DNA from: Pseudoalteromonas sp. MM1
GTDB lineage: Bacteria > Pseudomonadota > Gammaproteobacteria > Enterobacterales > Alteromonadaceae
Reading direction: 5' to 3'
NCBI RefSeq assembly: GCF_030296835.1
Contig: NZ_AP027922.1
Span: forward strand, 3,596,001 to 3,660,000
DNA: 64,000 nucleotides
Below are positions 26,055 to 34,995 of this stretch, piece by piece; within the stretch, counting starts at the first letter, position 1, and the number at the start of each line of letters is the position of its first letter. The notes beneath the pieces are model-generated. The model saw only the letters and a list, made by a program, of their open reading frames with translations, had not been told where the DNA came from and did not search any database. A program made the position numbers and the translations under genes.

Positions 26055-26768
26055 CTAGTGGTGGTGTCCGCCTTGAATCGCTTTACCTTGCTGGTTATAA
26101 AACCCCGTTGCGCTGTGCTCTATAAAACCTAGGTTTATCATTTTTGCTAAAAACGGGTCGTTTTCGTTATCACCTATGTCGGCGTAGTCGGTGGTTTGAA
26201 ATCGATCCCACTTGGCAAACTGTGCGGTTATTTCTGCTTTATTGCTGCTTACATCATTTAGGTTAAGCGCAGTGTGAGTGTGGCTTTTTTTATTGGTTAC
26301 GCTAAAGCTTTTAACCAAATTCGATTGGGTAAATAAAGCGAGTTTAAATTGGTTGTCGCCCTCGGTAAGTGCGTAGTTTTTTACTTCATCGCAGCCTGTG
26401 CCTTGGGTGTTTAAAAGGGTCATTTTTTCGATTAAATGCGCATCCACCAGCTGATTTTTAGCGCTCCAACTTTGTACACCGCGTACCTCAGATGGCTGAT
26501 ACTCAATACCGCGTTGCTGAGCATTAAAATAACGAATTGGGCGAATTTGTTTGTTAGCTAAGTGCTGCCAAAGCTCAGTAATTACCTCACGCTGATGCGC
26601 AACTTGCGAGTTATTGCGCCAAAGCGTTAGTGACTGTGTACTTTGCTCATGGTTGTGAGTATTAGTAATTTTATAGTCGGCTTTTAAATGCGCGCTATCA
26701 ATTTTACATTGCTGGGCTAGGGTGCTGGTACTGGCAAGGGTTGCCATTAAAAATAATGCGAGTTTCAT
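26055..26768 (-). CDS. Secreted protein with C-terminal GGHHH tail, next to alkaline phosphatases
   Basis: The protein has 237 residues with a signal peptide ending TLA18, so the mature protein is periplasmic or secreted. Two Cys (about residues 21 and 124) may form a disulfide. The C-terminus is GKAIQGGHHH, a potential metal ligand cluster. No family was recognised. It lies downstream of the phosphatase pair on the same strand but behind a strong terminator (26844-26876), so it has its own promoter. A link to phosphate metabolism rests only on position. Confidence 0.65.
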   Translation of the reverse strand: MKLALFLMATLASTSTLAQQCKIDSAHLKADYKITNTHNHEQSTQSLTLWRNNSQVAHQREVITELWQHLANKQIRPIRYFNAQQRGIEYQPSEVRGVQSWSAKNQLVDAHLIEKMTLLNTQGTGCDEVKNYALTEGDNQFKLALFTQSNLVKSFSVTNKKSHTHTALNLNDVSSNKAEITAQFAKWDRFQTTDYADIGDNENDPFLAKMINLGFIEHSATGFYNQQGKAIQGGHHH

Positions 26769-26843
26769 TAAATTATCTCTTATTTAAACGTCACTGTAAT
26801 AAGCATTACCATACCCATTTACAGTGGCATTTTTATGACATAA

Positions 26844-26876
26844 AAAAACAACTCGCACTGAGTACGAGTTGTTTTT
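26844..26876 (-). terminator. Rho-independent terminator after the phosphatase operon
   Basis: AAAAACAACTCG and CGAGTTGTTTTT pair around a 9-base loop. On the minus strand it ends in a T run after the second alkaline phosphatase gene. Confidence 0.88.
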
Positions 26877-26930
26877 AAATACTCGATTTTTTATACGTAC
26901 TTTATATGCTGAGCGTACGTATTAAATGAC

Positions 26931-28730
26931 TTACGGCGTTACTTTTTCATCAGCGGTAGTTACTAAGTCTGCCGCAAAGTCCATTACATGAAATAAAAAG
27001 CTTTGCTCATTTGTGCCTGTTACTAAATGAGCGCCTGGGCCCATGGCGTATACGCCAACATCTTCACCTGCGTGAGTTTCTGAGCCAAGTGGTACAAGTG
27101 CCTCTTGGTGAAAGCCCGGTGCAGTTGTTTCAACATCGGTTAAATCTACACGCCCTGTAACAGGTGCAAATGCATAACCTGCATCGGCATCGGTTTCATC
27201 GCCTAAATCTCTAAAGCCGCCACCGTTGGTGTAGCCAACTGTGGTGTACGGCATATCGTCGGCAGCTAGGCTTGGCTCGGTTTCCCCTACGGCAACAACT
27301 TTACCTAGTATTGGGTTACCACGTTTAGGGTAGCCTGCAATAGTAAATACGTGGCTGTGATCGGCAGTAACCACTATGAGCGTTTCTTCTGGGTTGGTGT
27401 TTTCCATTGCCACTTGCACAGCTTTTGCAAACTCTACGGTGTCGTTTAGGGCATTGTAGGCATTACCCGCATGGTGCGCATGGTCAATACGCCCCGCTTC
27501 TACCGATAAGAAAAAGCCATTGTCGTTGTTATCAAGCACGTTGATTGCTTTTTCGGTCATTTCGCTAAGTGAAGGCTCGCCCGCTACATCGTTTGCGCGG
27601 TCGGCTTCGTATTGCATGTGCGATTCGTTAAACAAGCCAAATACTTTAGTGGCATCGTCACTGATTGCATCAAAACCGGTTTGGTCCATAACGTATGTAC
27701 CGCTTGGGTAAGCTGTTTGCCACTCGGTTATTAGGTTGCGGCCATCAGTACGGTCGCCTTCTACTGCGCTTACTGCATCGGCTGAGTTTGCTGCTTCATC
27801 TTTTGGTAAAAAGTGACGACGTCCGCCGCCCATTACAACATCAATGCCATCTACATCAATACCCGTATAACGCGACTCTAAGTTGGCTTCAAAGTTTACT
27901 AGTTGCGATGCAATATCTTCACAGGCTTCTGTGCCCTCTGGCATATCTGAGTTATCTTCCCAGTTACGGTCAGCCGATTTAGCATACGTTGCTGCAGGTG
28001 TTGCATGGGTAATACGTGCGGTTGAAATAAGGCCGGTTGCTTTACCCGCTATTTCAGCAAGCTCTAACGAGGTAACGAGTTCGTTGCCTGCTACCGTTGA
28101 GCAGTTACCGCGTTCAATGTCTTCATCTACACCAATTACGCCCACATCAGTTTTAACACCTGATACCATTGCCGTCATTGTCCCTGCTGAATCCGGCGTT
28201 TGTGCATCTACGTTGTAGGTTTTAACAAAACCTGAGTAAGGCATTTTTTCAAAGCTTAACTGGTAGTCTTCACCTAACCCGCCTTCAAGCTGGCCTGCTA
28301 AAATTCGCGCAGCTGTTACGGTAGAAATACCCATGCCATCGCCCACAAATAATATTACGTTTTTTGCTTTGCCCGACTCGGTAACTATATTTTCACTGGC
28401 TTGCTGCGCTTGTGCAAGTTGCTCTTGTGCCCCGCTAAACCATGCGTTGCTTGTTAGAGATGCAAGTTGTTCGCTGGTAAGTGATGTAGCAGGTGCATTA
28501 CATACTAAATTAGAAGAGGTAACTTCGTCGCTATCTAGCACGCCGTTGCCGTTTGTATCTACGCCGGTTTGAGTTTCTACACCGCCATTAACACATTGCT
28601 CTGAGCCTACTGCAATGGTGTTATCTACCGCGAGAATATTATTTTCGTCTTTGTCGTCGTCACTGCAACCTGCTAGCGCGACCATTACTGCTAAAGAAAG
28701 TACTGTTAATTTGTTCATGTTAGCCGCCAT
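26931..28730 (-). CDS. Alkaline phosphatase, lipoprotein form
   Basis: The protein has 599 residues. A lipobox ALAGC gives lipid anchor at Cys22 (start at the ATG that overlaps the upstream stop as TAATG; Met5 is a weaker alternative). Residues about 40-85 form a small Cys-containing module with CVNGG and DTNGNGVLDSDEV, a calcium-loop-like DUF7151-type domain common in marine lipoproteins. The phosphatase domain begins at KNVILFVGDGMGISTVTAAR. PDSAGTMTAMVSG holds the nucleophile Ser. GRIDHAHHAGNAYNAL and TADHSHVFTIAGYPKRGNP carry the metal-binding Asp/His. It is the second of two tandem paralogues and probably faces outward or the periplasm. Confidence 0.92.
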   Translation of the reverse strand: MAANMNKLTVLSLAVMVALAGCSDDDKDENNILAVDNTIAVGSEQCVNGGVETQTGVDTNGNGVLDSDEVTSSNLVCNAPATSLTSEQLASLTSNAWFSGAQEQLAQAQQASENIVTESGKAKNVILFVGDGMGISTVTAARILAGQLEGGLGEDYQLSFEKMPYSGFVKTYNVDAQTPDSAGTMTAMVSGVKTDVGVIGVDEDIERGNCSTVAGNELVTSLELAEIAGKATGLISTARITHATPAATYAKSADRNWEDNSDMPEGTEACEDIASQLVNFEANLESRYTGIDVDGIDVVMGGGRRHFLPKDEAANSADAVSAVEGDRTDGRNLITEWQTAYPSGTYVMDQTGFDAISDDATKVFGLFNESHMQYEADRANDVAGEPSLSEMTEKAINVLDNNDNGFFLSVEAGRIDHAHHAGNAYNALNDTVEFAKAVQVAMENTNPEETLIVVTADHSHVFTIAGYPKRGNPILGKVVAVGETEPSLAADDMPYTTVGYTNGGGFRDLGDETDADAGYAFAPVTGRVDLTDVETTAPGFHQEALVPLGSETHAGEDVGVYAMGPGAHLVTGTNEQSFLFHVMDFAADLVTTADEKVTP

Positions 28731-30313
28731 TATTGCTGAGTTAGTTCAAGAGCTTGATTAATTAAATGAAATACTACGTTTTGCTCAATTACGCCTTGAG
28801 CTAGCTGAGCGCCTGGGCCTTTTGCATGCAGCGAAATATCTTCACCAGCATGCGTTTCTGAGCCAAGCGGGATAGTGGCTTCTTGGTGAAAGCCAACATT
28901 GGTAGTATCAACGCCTGTAAGCTCTACACGTCCAGCAACTGGGCCAGTTGTATATGCTGCATCGGCATCTGTTTCATCAACTAAATTTCTAAACCCTAAG
29001 CCATTTGCATAGCCTACTGTGGTGTAAGGCATATCGTCGGCAGCAAGGCTTGGTGTGGTTTCACCTACGGCAACTACTTGACCTAAAATTGGGTTACCGC
29101 GTTTAGGGTAGCCAGCAATCGTAAATACGTGGCTGTGATCGGCGGTGACTAAAATAAGGGTTTCTTCTGGGTTGGTATTATCTACTGCAGCTTGTACGGC
29201 TTTAGCAAATTCTATGGTGTCGTTAAGTGCGTTGTAGGCATTGCCCGCGTGGTGTGCGTGGTCAATACGGCCCGACTCAACCGTTAAGAAAAAGCCGTTT
29301 TCGTTTTTACCTAATACGTCAATTGCTTTGCTGGTCATTTCGCTAAGTGATGGCTCGCCGGCAATATCGTTTGCGCGGTCTGCTTCGTATTGCATGTGCG
29401 ATTCGTTAAATAAACCAAATACTTTAGTAGCGTCGTCAGCAATGGCATCAAAGCCTGCTTGGTCCATTACATAAGTACCTTGTGGGTATTGAGTTTGCCA
29501 TTCAGTAACTAGGTTACGTTCATCAGTACGATCGCCTTCTACCGCGCTAAGTGCATCAGCTGAGTTAGCTGCTTCATCTTTTGGTAAAAAGTGACGACGT
29601 CCGCCACCCATAACAAAATCAAGGCCGTCTACGTCGGTACCTACAAAACGTGCTTCTAGGTTTTTTTCAAAATTAACTAATTGCGAGGCAATGTCTTCAC
29701 AGGCGGTTTCGGTTTCTGGCATGTCTGAGATATCTTCCCAGTTACGGTCTGCCGATTTAGCATAGGTTGCCGCTGGCGTTGCATGGGTAATACGCGCTGT
29801 TGAAATAACACCGGTTGCTAGGCCTTTAATCTCGGCAAGCTCTGTGGCTGTTAACAGCTCATTACCCGAGACAGTTGAACACACACCGCGCTCTATGTCT
29901 TCGTCTACACCAATAACACCTACATCGGTTTTAACCCCTGAGATCATCGCGGTCATGGTGCCTGCAGAATCCGGTGTTTGTGCATCTACGTTGTATGTTT
30001 TTACTTGTGCTGAGTACGGGAACTCTTCAAAGCTTAAATAACCTTCTTCACCTAAGTTGCCCGCTCTTTGCCCTTGTAAAATACGTGCTGCGGTAAGGGT
30101 AGATACACCCATACCGTCGCCTACAAACAAAATAACGTTTTTAGCTTTTGTTGCTTGTTCACTTTGTGCAAGCGCAGTTTTTGTGGCGAGTGTGGTTTGG
30201 GCATTTGTATACCAGTCATTGTCTGTTTGGCTTTGTGGTAATACATTGGCATGGCTTGCAGTACTTAACATAAACGTTAAGCCAACTGCCGCAGCAACTT
30301 GTTTAATTTTCAT
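28730..30313 (-). CDS. Alkaline phosphatase, soluble form
   Basis: The protein has 527 residues with a signal peptide ending SHA22 and no lipobox. The alkaline-phosphatase fold is shown by KNVILFVGDGMGVSTLTAAR, PDSAGTMTAMISGVKTDVGV with the nucleophile Ser, GGGRRHFLPKDEAANSAD, ESGRIDHAHHAGNAYNAL and TADHSHVFTIAGYPKRG. It is closely similar along its length to the downstream gene, differing mainly at the N-terminus. It releases phosphate from monoesters in the periplasm. The downstream gene's start overlaps its stop (TAATG). A Pho-box-like repeat lies about 120 bp upstream. Confidence 0.92.
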   Translation of the reverse strand: MKIKQVAAAVGLTFMLSTASHANVLPQSQTDNDWYTNAQTTLATKTALAQSEQATKAKNVILFVGDGMGVSTLTAARILQGQRAGNLGEEGYLSFEEFPYSAQVKTYNVDAQTPDSAGTMTAMISGVKTDVGVIGVDEDIERGVCSTVSGNELLTATELAEIKGLATGVISTARITHATPAATYAKSADRNWEDISDMPETETACEDIASQLVNFEKNLEARFVGTDVDGLDFVMGGGRRHFLPKDEAANSADALSAVEGDRTDERNLVTEWQTQYPQGTYVMDQAGFDAIADDATKVFGLFNESHMQYEADRANDIAGEPSLSEMTSKAIDVLGKNENGFFLTVESGRIDHAHHAGNAYNALNDTIEFAKAVQAAVDNTNPEETLILVTADHSHVFTIAGYPKRGNPILGQVVAVGETTPSLAADDMPYTTVGYANGLGFRNLVDETDADAAYTTGPVAGRVELTGVDTTNVGFHQEATIPLGSETHAGEDISLHAKGPGAQLAQGVIEQNVVFHLINQALELTQQ

Positions 30314-30432
30314 CCTTTATTATTCCCATAGTGTAGTGGTTGTTGTTTTTGCTTGAAGCGTGAACCTCAAATAAGTAACCGCAGCACTATAGAAAACAGA
30401 TGTGACCTCTAAGCGTACTTTTAATTAAAAAA

Positions 30433-30452
30433 CAATGACTAAACCATGACAA
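30433..30452 (-). promoter_or_regulatory. Pho-box-like direct repeat upstream of the alkaline phosphatases
   Basis: On the minus strand, TTGTCATGGTTTAGTCATTG holds two (T/A)GTCAT repeats 11 bp apart, matching the PhoB half-site layout. A TTTAAT -10-like element follows about 8 bp downstream. It is about 120 bp before the phosphatase start. Confidence 0.6.
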
Positions 30453-30469
30453 AATTAAGACACAAAAAA

Positions 30470-30495
30470 AAGCGCAGCGGTTAACCGCTGCGCTT
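30470..30495 (-). terminator. Rho-independent terminator after the TonB receptor gene
   Basis: AAGCGCAGCGG and CCGCTGCGCTT pair around TTAA and, on the minus strand, run into eight Ts. It ends the TonB receptor transcript. Confidence 0.9.
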
Positions 30496-30527
30496 AGCAC
30501 AATTTTCACAGGGATAAATTTATAACA

Positions 30528-32954
30528 TTAAAAACGCGCCTTAAACGATACGCCAAAGTAGCGCTCGGCATCACGCGGAATTTGGTAACGGAAGTTATCG
30601 CCACTGTAGGTTGTTGCATAGCTTTCATCGGTTAAGTTTTTAGCAATAAGCGACACTCTAAATGCATCATCTTTAAACGATAAACCTACACTGGCATTTA
30701 AAATACCGTAATCTGGTAATAATGCCGCTGGGTTAAACTCGCCTACATTATTTGGTAGGTCTGAGTATTGCTCGTCGGTGTAAATGTAAGAGCCGTTAAT
30801 ATGAATATTAAAATCGTGCTCTGTTTCAATAAAGTAATCGGCGCTTAGTGAGTATTTTAAATCTGGCGAAAAAGGCACATCTAAGCCAGAGCGGTCAGTA
30901 CATGAGCCTGCTTCTACTTCTGCCGGACAATTAAACTCGTCAATTTCAGCTTTAATATACGCAATGCCACCGGTTAAAGTGAGTGAATCGGTAGCCGCCC
31001 ACATAAAGTCAACCTCAGCACCTTGCGTGCTTACATCACCCGCGTTTGTTAAGCGAGTAATACAGGTACCGTCTGAACAGTCAAAGTTATTGGCTTGAAA
31101 ACCTTCAATTTCGGTTCTAAATACAGCAAAGTTAAATACAAACTCGCGGCTTGCGTATTTATAGCCTAACTCGTACGCGTCTGACTCTTCTGGAGCAATT
31201 TCGCGGCTGTCGTTATCAGGGTTAAAGTTGTAGTACACGTTAAAACCAGGGCCTTTGTAGCCTTGTGAGTAAGTACCATATACCATTTGGCCATCGCCTA
31301 AATCGTATTGCATACCTAAACGACCCGACACGTTGGTTTCTTCTGCACTGCCTGATTCGTCAGTATTTAGTGCTGCTGAGCGTACACCTACACCGGTGCG
31401 GCCAAACTCATCATTGCTGATACGGCGGTGTGTGTACGACACTTCATCGTCGGTATAACGAATACCAAACAGTACACGTAAGTCTTCAGATAAATCGTAA
31501 GTACCATCGGCAAAGGCTGCCCAGTTGTTAAACTCGGTGCTCATGTATGCGGTTGCCGAAACAATATCGTTAGCATTACAGCTTACACCTAGGCTTTGCG
31601 TGTAAGTGTCTAAATCGGCCAATGCTGCATCAAGCTCTGCACCGGTTAAGTTATTTTGCGCGTAATACGCCATGGCAGCGTCTAGCTGGCCTGCATTATT
31701 TTGACAACTCGCGTCACGGGTAAAGTTACGTTGCGAGTCCATGTTCCAGTAAAATAAACCAGCCACATAGTTAAACGGACCTGCTAGGTTTGAGGTCACT
31801 CTAAATTCTTGCGAAAACTGATCCCACTGCTGGGCACCTAAATCGTGTAATTGAAAAGGCACGCCAAATACAGGTTGGTTACTGTCGCCAGCAATCGAGG
31901 TAAAGTCGCCTTCGCGGTATTCGGTGTTATCCCACGAGCGCTGCGCTGTAATTGAGGTATAGGTGTAGTCGCCAATAGTTTTATCAACCTGTACCGAAAA
32001 CGCACTGTGTTCATCAATTGTGCGCGACTCATAGTCGTGATCCACTTTACGTTGGTCTAGGTCTATATCGGCTACGCCATCAACAATGCCGTTACTGTCT
32101 GGCGCGGCTTGCGAATCTGGGTTACGGCCGCTTGGTAGGGCTTCTAAATCGGCACAACAGTCGTCGTCGGCGTTATAAAATTCGGCAATAAATTTAACGT
32201 TTAAGTCATCGCTTGGCTCGTATTTAAATACAGCACGTGCCCCTTCGCGGTCATAGCCGTTTACTTTTTCGTTGTTGTAAACGTTATCAATGTAGCCATC
32301 AAACTTACCTTTAAATACGGTTAAGCTTGCTGCTAAATCGTCGGTTAAACCACCGCTTACAACGCCTTTAAAGCGGTATTCGTTATCTTGATAAAACGAA
32401 GTTTCTACGCTGCCGGTGGTATCGTACGAAGGATCTTTGGTTGTAATGTTTACTACACCTGCAGAGGCATTTTTACCAAATAAGGTACCTTGTGGGCCGC
32501 GCAGTACTTCAATGCGAGACACATCGTATAAATCGGCAAAGGCTTGACCAGAGCGGCCAAGTACCACGCCATCAACTACGGTTGCCACACTTGGCTCAGC
32601 TGCAATACTAAACGAAATAGTACCAATACCACGTACCGTTAGCGCTGAGTTACGAGTTGTGGTGCCTTTTCTAAAGCTCACCGAAGGCACAAGTGACTGT
32701 AAGCCTTCCATGTTATTAGCAAATGCCGAATCAATCTGATCGCTATTAAGTACAGACACCGCAAGCGGTACTTCGTTTAGGCTTTGCGTTCGTTTTTGTG
32801 AGGTAACAACAATTTTTTCAAACTTATCGTTATCGTTTTGCTCTGCTTGTTGCTCTGTTTGCTCTTGCTGCGCATGTGCTTGCGTGCTTAGTGCTAAACC
32901 CGTTGTTATTGCTAACGTGACTGCCAAGCTTAAGACGGACTTTTTAGCTCTCAT
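30528..32954 (-). CDS. TonB-dependent receptor of the sulfonate-glycoside locus
   Basis: The start at 32954 is chosen because GGAG lies 6 bp upstream; the TTG at 32966 overlaps that ribosome site. The product is about 808 residues. A signal peptide ends about AHA, followed by a Gln/Glu-rich linker and a TonB box-like KIVVTSQKR. The plug shows LTVRGIGTISFSIAAEPSVA, SRIEVLRGPQGTLFGKNASA and a long barrel ending YFGVSFKARF. Six Cys lie in extracellular-type loops (DDCCADLE, NNFDCSDGTCITR), which may be disulfides. It has its own terminator and a GntR-operator-like palindrome upstream, and the neighbours suggest a sulfonated sugar glycoside ligand (inference). Confidence 0.9.
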   Translation of the reverse strand: MRAKKSVLSLAVTLAITTGLALSTQAHAQQEQTEQQAEQNDNDKFEKIVVTSQKRTQSLNEVPLAVSVLNSDQIDSAFANNMEGLQSLVPSVSFRKGTTTRNSALTVRGIGTISFSIAAEPSVATVVDGVVLGRSGQAFADLYDVSRIEVLRGPQGTLFGKNASAGVVNITTKDPSYDTTGSVETSFYQDNEYRFKGVVSGGLTDDLAASLTVFKGKFDGYIDNVYNNEKVNGYDREGARAVFKYEPSDDLNVKFIAEFYNADDDCCADLEALPSGRNPDSQAAPDSNGIVDGVADIDLDQRKVDHDYESRTIDEHSAFSVQVDKTIGDYTYTSITAQRSWDNTEYREGDFTSIAGDSNQPVFGVPFQLHDLGAQQWDQFSQEFRVTSNLAGPFNYVAGLFYWNMDSQRNFTRDASCQNNAGQLDAAMAYYAQNNLTGAELDAALADLDTYTQSLGVSCNANDIVSATAYMSTEFNNWAAFADGTYDLSEDLRVLFGIRYTDDEVSYTHRRISNDEFGRTGVGVRSAALNTDESGSAEETNVSGRLGMQYDLGDGQMVYGTYSQGYKGPGFNVYYNFNPDNDSREIAPEESDAYELGYKYASREFVFNFAVFRTEIEGFQANNFDCSDGTCITRLTNAGDVSTQGAEVDFMWAATDSLTLTGGIAYIKAEIDEFNCPAEVEAGSCTDRSGLDVPFSPDLKYSLSADYFIETEHDFNIHINGSYIYTDEQYSDLPNNVGEFNPAALLPDYGILNASVGLSFKDDAFRVSLIAKNLTDESYATTYSGDNFRYQIPRDAERYFGVSFKARF

Positions 32955-33053
32955 GTCATTCTCCAAATTGTGCGTGTGTGCTGTTAAATTACCGCGTTAG
33001 CAAGTGTGTGGGTTGCTAAAAAGCGGTGCCAGAGTGTTGTAGGTATTTTCCTT

Positions 33054-33082
33054 ATATCTCTTATGTCTTATATAAGAGATAT
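33054..33082. promoter_or_regulatory. Operator-like inverted repeat upstream of the TonB receptor (site A)
   Basis: Core TCTTATATAAGA (33066-33077) is a perfect palindrome. Wider arms ATATCTCTTAT and ATAAGAGATAT are also exact complements. The core resembles the GTCTT-TA-AAGAC sites upstream of the GH31 and the reductase genes. Confidence 0.6.
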
Positions 33083-33166
33083 AAACTTAAACAAACTTAT
33101 CTTCTATTGCAAACATTATGTGAATAAAATGTGATTTAAAATTTGTATGTAGAATATAAAGCCGCG

Positions 33167-34903
33167 TTATGCTCTCTCTAAGCCAATATGCGCCAAGCTG
33201 CTTGTGTAGCGTTTATGCCATCGGCGTACGCTCCACCAGCTAAGCACAAAGGCGCTAGTCCAAACGGCAACTAAGCTCGGTACAAAGTACACGCTAATAC
33301 CACCAACAAGCCCAAGAGGAGAAAACAGTATGTACAGGCTTACAATTAAGCTCACTAATACAATGGCGCAAGGCAGGGCGTACTTCCACGGACTTAAGTT
33401 TACCTCGGCTTTGCGGGTAAATTTCCATGGTGTGGCAAGGGGTTTGTAATAACCAATACCTAACATAATGGCCAGCTCAATAAAGAACAAAATGGCGTAA
33501 ATATGGATAAAGTTAATATCTACATCCCACACAAATTTAAGCAAAGTGTAGGCAATAACATGAAAAACAATAGCCACTTTAGCGCCCAGTGCAGGCACTT
33601 TGCGAGTAAATAAACCCACTAACACAATTGTGATGACCGGAATGTTGTAAAATCCGGTAAATACACGAATTATGTGCCATAAGCCTTCTGGCGCAAACAT
33701 CAGTAATGGCGCAGTAATAAATGACAATATAGCAATTACAATGCTGGTTGTTTTGGCGACCTTAATTAGCTTTTCATCGCTTACTTTGTCTTTTTTCATT
33801 GGTTTGTAAACATCTAAACAAAACAATGTAGCGGCACTATTTAACAATGAATTAAACGAGCTAAATACCGCACCTAGTAGCACCGCTAAAAAGAACCCAG
33901 ATAAGTACTGAGGCAGTACATCTTTTACTAAATGCGGGTAAGCTAAATCTATGGTTTGTAAGCTTTCGTGCTTATAAAGGTGATACGCAATAACGCCTGG
34001 GATCATCATCATAAAGGGTACTAGCACTTTAAAGTACCCTGAAAACAACACGCCCTTTTGGCCTTCGACTAAGTTTTTAGCGCCCAATGTACGCTGGATC
34101 ACGTACTGATTTGTGCCCCAGTAAAATAAATTAGCGAGGATCATACCGGTAAAAATGGTGCCAAATGGCACGGGATCGTCACTGCTACCAATAGCGTTGA
34201 GCTTTTCGGTATCGGTGTTTACCAATGTACTTAAGCCATCGGCAAAGTTGCCATCGCCAAGGGCAATAAGGCCAAGTGTTGGCACTAAAATACCAATAAT
34301 TAATAGCCCAACCCCGTTAATGGTATCTGATACCGCAACCGCCTTTAAACCGCCAAATACCGCGTAAATAGCCCCCACGGAGCCCACAATAATAATGGTG
34401 ACAATTAAGCTTGCTTGGTAACTTAAATTTAATAGGGTAGGTACATCAAACAGCCTAAGAACGGCGATTGATCCTGAATACAAAACAGAAGGGATCGTTA
34501 TAAAACAATACCCTACCATAAATAAGATCACCGTCATGCGGCGTACGGTATCGTCAAAACGATCCCGTAAAAATTCAGGTAAGGTAGAAAACGCGCCGGC
34601 TAAATAGCGCGGTAAAAAGATCAGCGCCATTATAATGGTTGATACCCCAGCTGTTACTTCCCATGCCATTGAGCTTAGGTTGTAACCATACGCTGAGCCA
34701 TTAAGGCCAATAAGTTGCTCGGCCGATAAGTTAGTGAGGATCATTGACCCCGCTATAAATGTACCTGTTAAACCACGTCCTGCTAAAAAGTAGCCGTCTT
34801 GGGTGTTAACTTCCCCTTTGGTTTTTTGGTACGAGATATATCCTACTAGCGCCATAAACGCCAAGCACGATAGCAGTGTCATGGTAATGTTCATACCTTC
34901 CAT
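33167..34903 (-). CDS. Sodium/solute symporter of the SSS (SGLT) family
   Basis: The protein has 578 residues and 13-14 predicted helices. GRGLTGTFIAGSMILTNLSA and a FLPRYLAGAFSTLPEFLRDR segment are SSS features; the latter is the conserved R-Y-x-x-x-T-x-P-E-(F/Y)-L loop. FSSFNSLLNSAATLFCLDVY is the conserved TM8-type sodium-site region with Ser-rich residues. SGLT-type members carry sugars. It lies 92 bp downstream of the GH31 gene, separated by a hairpin at 34916-34948, and is probably cotranscribed with it at reduced level. It likely brings the periplasmic sugar product or glycoside into the cell. The start at 34903 has AGGGG at 6 bp. Confidence 0.9.
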   Translation of the reverse strand: MEGMNITMTLLSCLAFMALVGYISYQKTKGEVNTQDGYFLAGRGLTGTFIAGSMILTNLSAEQLIGLNGSAYGYNLSSMAWEVTAGVSTIIMALIFLPRYLAGAFSTLPEFLRDRFDDTVRRMTVILFMVGYCFITIPSVLYSGSIAVLRLFDVPTLLNLSYQASLIVTIIIVGSVGAIYAVFGGLKAVAVSDTINGVGLLIIGILVPTLGLIALGDGNFADGLSTLVNTDTEKLNAIGSSDDPVPFGTIFTGMILANLFYWGTNQYVIQRTLGAKNLVEGQKGVLFSGYFKVLVPFMMMIPGVIAYHLYKHESLQTIDLAYPHLVKDVLPQYLSGFFLAVLLGAVFSSFNSLLNSAATLFCLDVYKPMKKDKVSDEKLIKVAKTTSIVIAILSFITAPLLMFAPEGLWHIIRVFTGFYNIPVITIVLVGLFTRKVPALGAKVAIVFHVIAYTLLKFVWDVDINFIHIYAILFFIELAIMLGIGYYKPLATPWKFTRKAEVNLSPWKYALPCAIVLVSLIVSLYILFSPLGLVGGISVYFVPSLVAVWTSAFVLSWWSVRRWHKRYTSSLAHIGLERA

Positions 34904-34915
34904 CTTGCGCCCCTT

Positions 34916-34948
34916 TTAGCTTACTTTACTCGGTAAAAAGTAAGCTAA
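34916..34948 (-). terminator. 12-bp hairpin between GH31 and symporter genes
   Basis: TTAGCTTACTTT and AAAGTAAGCTAA are exact complements around a 9-base loop, with only a short A/T tail. It may attenuate transcription or act as an mRNA boundary, not a strong terminator. Confidence 0.55.
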
Positions 34949-34995
34949 TATCTTTATTATTGTGTGTGTTGTGTGTGTTTGCTATTTACCGAGTT

